This document shows positions 12,113 to 12,764 of a stretch of DNA of 12,764 bases, in pieces. The stretch is from Thermoplasmata archaeon (GTDB taxonomy: Archaea > Thermoplasmatota > Thermoplasmata > Lutacidiplasmatales > UBA184). The stretch's first letter is position 1. Every line of letters starts with the position of its first letter. The notes beneath the pieces are model-generated. The model was not told where the DNA came from. It was given only the letters and a program-made list of their open reading frames with translations, and ran no database searches. The translations under genes were made by a program, and so were the position numbers. The DNA lies in contig JASHQF010000083.1 in the NCBI GenBank assembly GCA_030037695.1, positions 1 to 12,764 on the forward strand, written 5' to 3'.

Positions 12113-12764
12113 CTAACGTCGGCCAAAGATGTGGACGGAGCAGGAGCCGCCCGTCGCCCCGACGTTGTGGGCGAGCGCCGTCTCGGTCCTCGGGACCTCG
12201 CGACCGCGCGCGAGCCCGTTGACCTGCTCGAAGATCTCGACGACCTGGGCCGCTCCGGTCGCGCCGATCGGATGGCCCTTCGCCTTGAGGCCCCCCGAGG
12301 GGTTCACCGGCAGGGCCCCGTCCCGGGCGGTCGTGCCCTCGAGCGACTCCTTCGCCGCCGTCCCCTTCGGGAAGAACCCGAGGTCCTCGAGGGCGAGCAC
12401 CTCGGCGATCGTGAAACAGTCGTGGACCTCAAGGAAACCGATCCCCTTCGGCGTGAGGCCCGCCTGGCGGAACGCCAGCTCGGCCGCCCGGCGCGTCGAG
12501 GGGAGCCCGAGGAGGTCCGGCCGGTCGTGCATGTCCGTCACCGCTCCCGCCCGGGCGGAGGCGCGGACGACGAGCGGTTCCGTCACGGGAGCGCGGATCG
12601 CCTCCCGGGCCGCGACCACCACCGCCGCCGCTCCATCGGAGAACGGGCAGCAGTCGTACAACCGCAGAGGGGAGGCGATCATCGGCGAGGCGAGGTACGT
12701 CTCCATCGAGATCTCCTTCTGGAAGTGGGCGTGCGGGTTCCGCGCCCCGTTCGCGTGGTTCTTC
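12113..12764 (-). CDS. SCP2-type thiolase, C-terminal part (5' end outside window)
   Basis: About 216 residues of the C-terminal portion are present, beginning KNHANGARNPHAHFQKEIS at the window edge, so the frame continues upstream and the first ATG inside the window is not the true start. Motifs are CCPFSDGAAAVVV, LEVHDCFTIAEV (the HDCF active-site motif of SCP2-type thiolases), GGLKAKGHPIGATGAAQ (catalytic His) and HNVGATGGSCSVHIF at the C-terminus. The nucleophilic cysteine lies in the missing N-terminal half. Enzymes of this group cleave 3-ketoacyl-CoA or condense two acyl-CoA units; direction is decided by context. It lies ten bases upstream of the DUF35 gene, the usual partner. With the ligase, dehydrogenase and hydratase nearby, thiolytic cleavage in beta-oxidation is favoured, though acetoacetyl-CoA synthesis remains possible. 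Confidence 0.92.
   Translation of the reverse strand, partial: KNHANGARNPHAHFQKEISMETYLASPMIASPLRLYDCCPFSDGAAAVVVAAREAIRAPVTEPLVVRASARAGAVTDMHDRPDLLGLPSTRRAAELAFRQAGLTPKGIGFLEVHDCFTIAEVLALEDLGFFPKGTAAKESLEGTTARDGALPVNPSGGLKAKGHPIGATGAAQVVEIFEQVNGLARGREVPRTETALAHNVGATGGSCSVHIFGRR

Noticed and set aside
12103..12126. TTG start for the DUF35 protein at 12126
   Set aside because: It would overlap the thiolase coding end and add only residues without family similarity; the ATG at 12102 fits the gap.
1..12764. tRNA, rRNA, CRISPR arrays, insertion sequences or prophage genes
   Set aside because: The gaps are at most 115 bp and hold only promoter-like elements; I saw no repeat arrays, transposase or cloverleaf-like sequences. 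Covariance-model searches were not possible.

Overview
This window comes from an archaeon with very GC-rich DNA. The archaeal assignment rests on translation factor aIF1A, a KEOPS-type Bud32 kinase, a DUF35 Zn-ribbon/OB-fold protein paired with an SCP2-type thiolase, and TATA boxes spaced for leaderless transcripts. The absence of strong acidic protein bias argues against a haloarchaeon. An uncultured high-GC Thermoplasmatota lineage (soil or sediment type) is my best guess, but it is an inference and not proven here.

Layout. The left edge holds the 3' end of an ETF alpha gene (+), tail to tail with a FixC-type ETF:quinone oxidoreductase (-). Next is a small membrane protein with a bacterial-PH-like domain (-), divergent from an amidohydrolase (+). 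The amidohydrolase is followed by aIF1A and the bifunctional NAD(P)H-hydrate repair enzyme Nnr (+). Facing these are an MFS transporter (-) and then agmatinase plus Bud32 (-), the latter pair probably one transcript. A 115-bp divergent promoter region separates the MFS gene from a two-gene operon for enoyl-CoA hydratase and acyl-CoA dehydrogenase (+). That operon collides with a leftward operon of thiolase (5' end outside the window), DUF35 protein and an acyl-CoA synthetase (-). Coding density is very high: the longest gaps are 115 bp and 102 bp and both are divergent promoter regions. I see no RNA genes, mobile elements, CRISPR arrays or long repeats.

How the genes fit together. The right half plus the left edge reads as fatty-acid or branched acyl-CoA beta-oxidation. 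The synthetase activates the acid, the dehydrogenase makes the enoyl-CoA, the hydratase hydrates it, and the thiolase (with DUF35) cleaves the ketoacyl-CoA. ETF and FixC carry electrons from the dehydrogenase to quinone. A 3-hydroxyacyl-CoA dehydrogenase and a FixX ferredoxin are not in the window. The middle holds housekeeping genes: translation initiation, nicotinamide cofactor repair, tRNA t6A modification (KEOPS) and polyamine synthesis.

The clearest non-coding signal is promoter geometry. Six genes have a TATA-like box centred 24-31 bases upstream of the start codon, which predicts leaderless mRNAs and helps choose starts (including two GTG starts). The seventh, for enoyl-CoA hydratase, lies about 38 bases upstream and its gene has a Shine-Dalgarno sequence. 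The two beta-oxidation-related convergent pairs both end in a shared palindromic CTAG in which each strand reads TAG. I do not see a clearly new biological system; the genes are recognisable families, with some unusual arrangements listed as findings.
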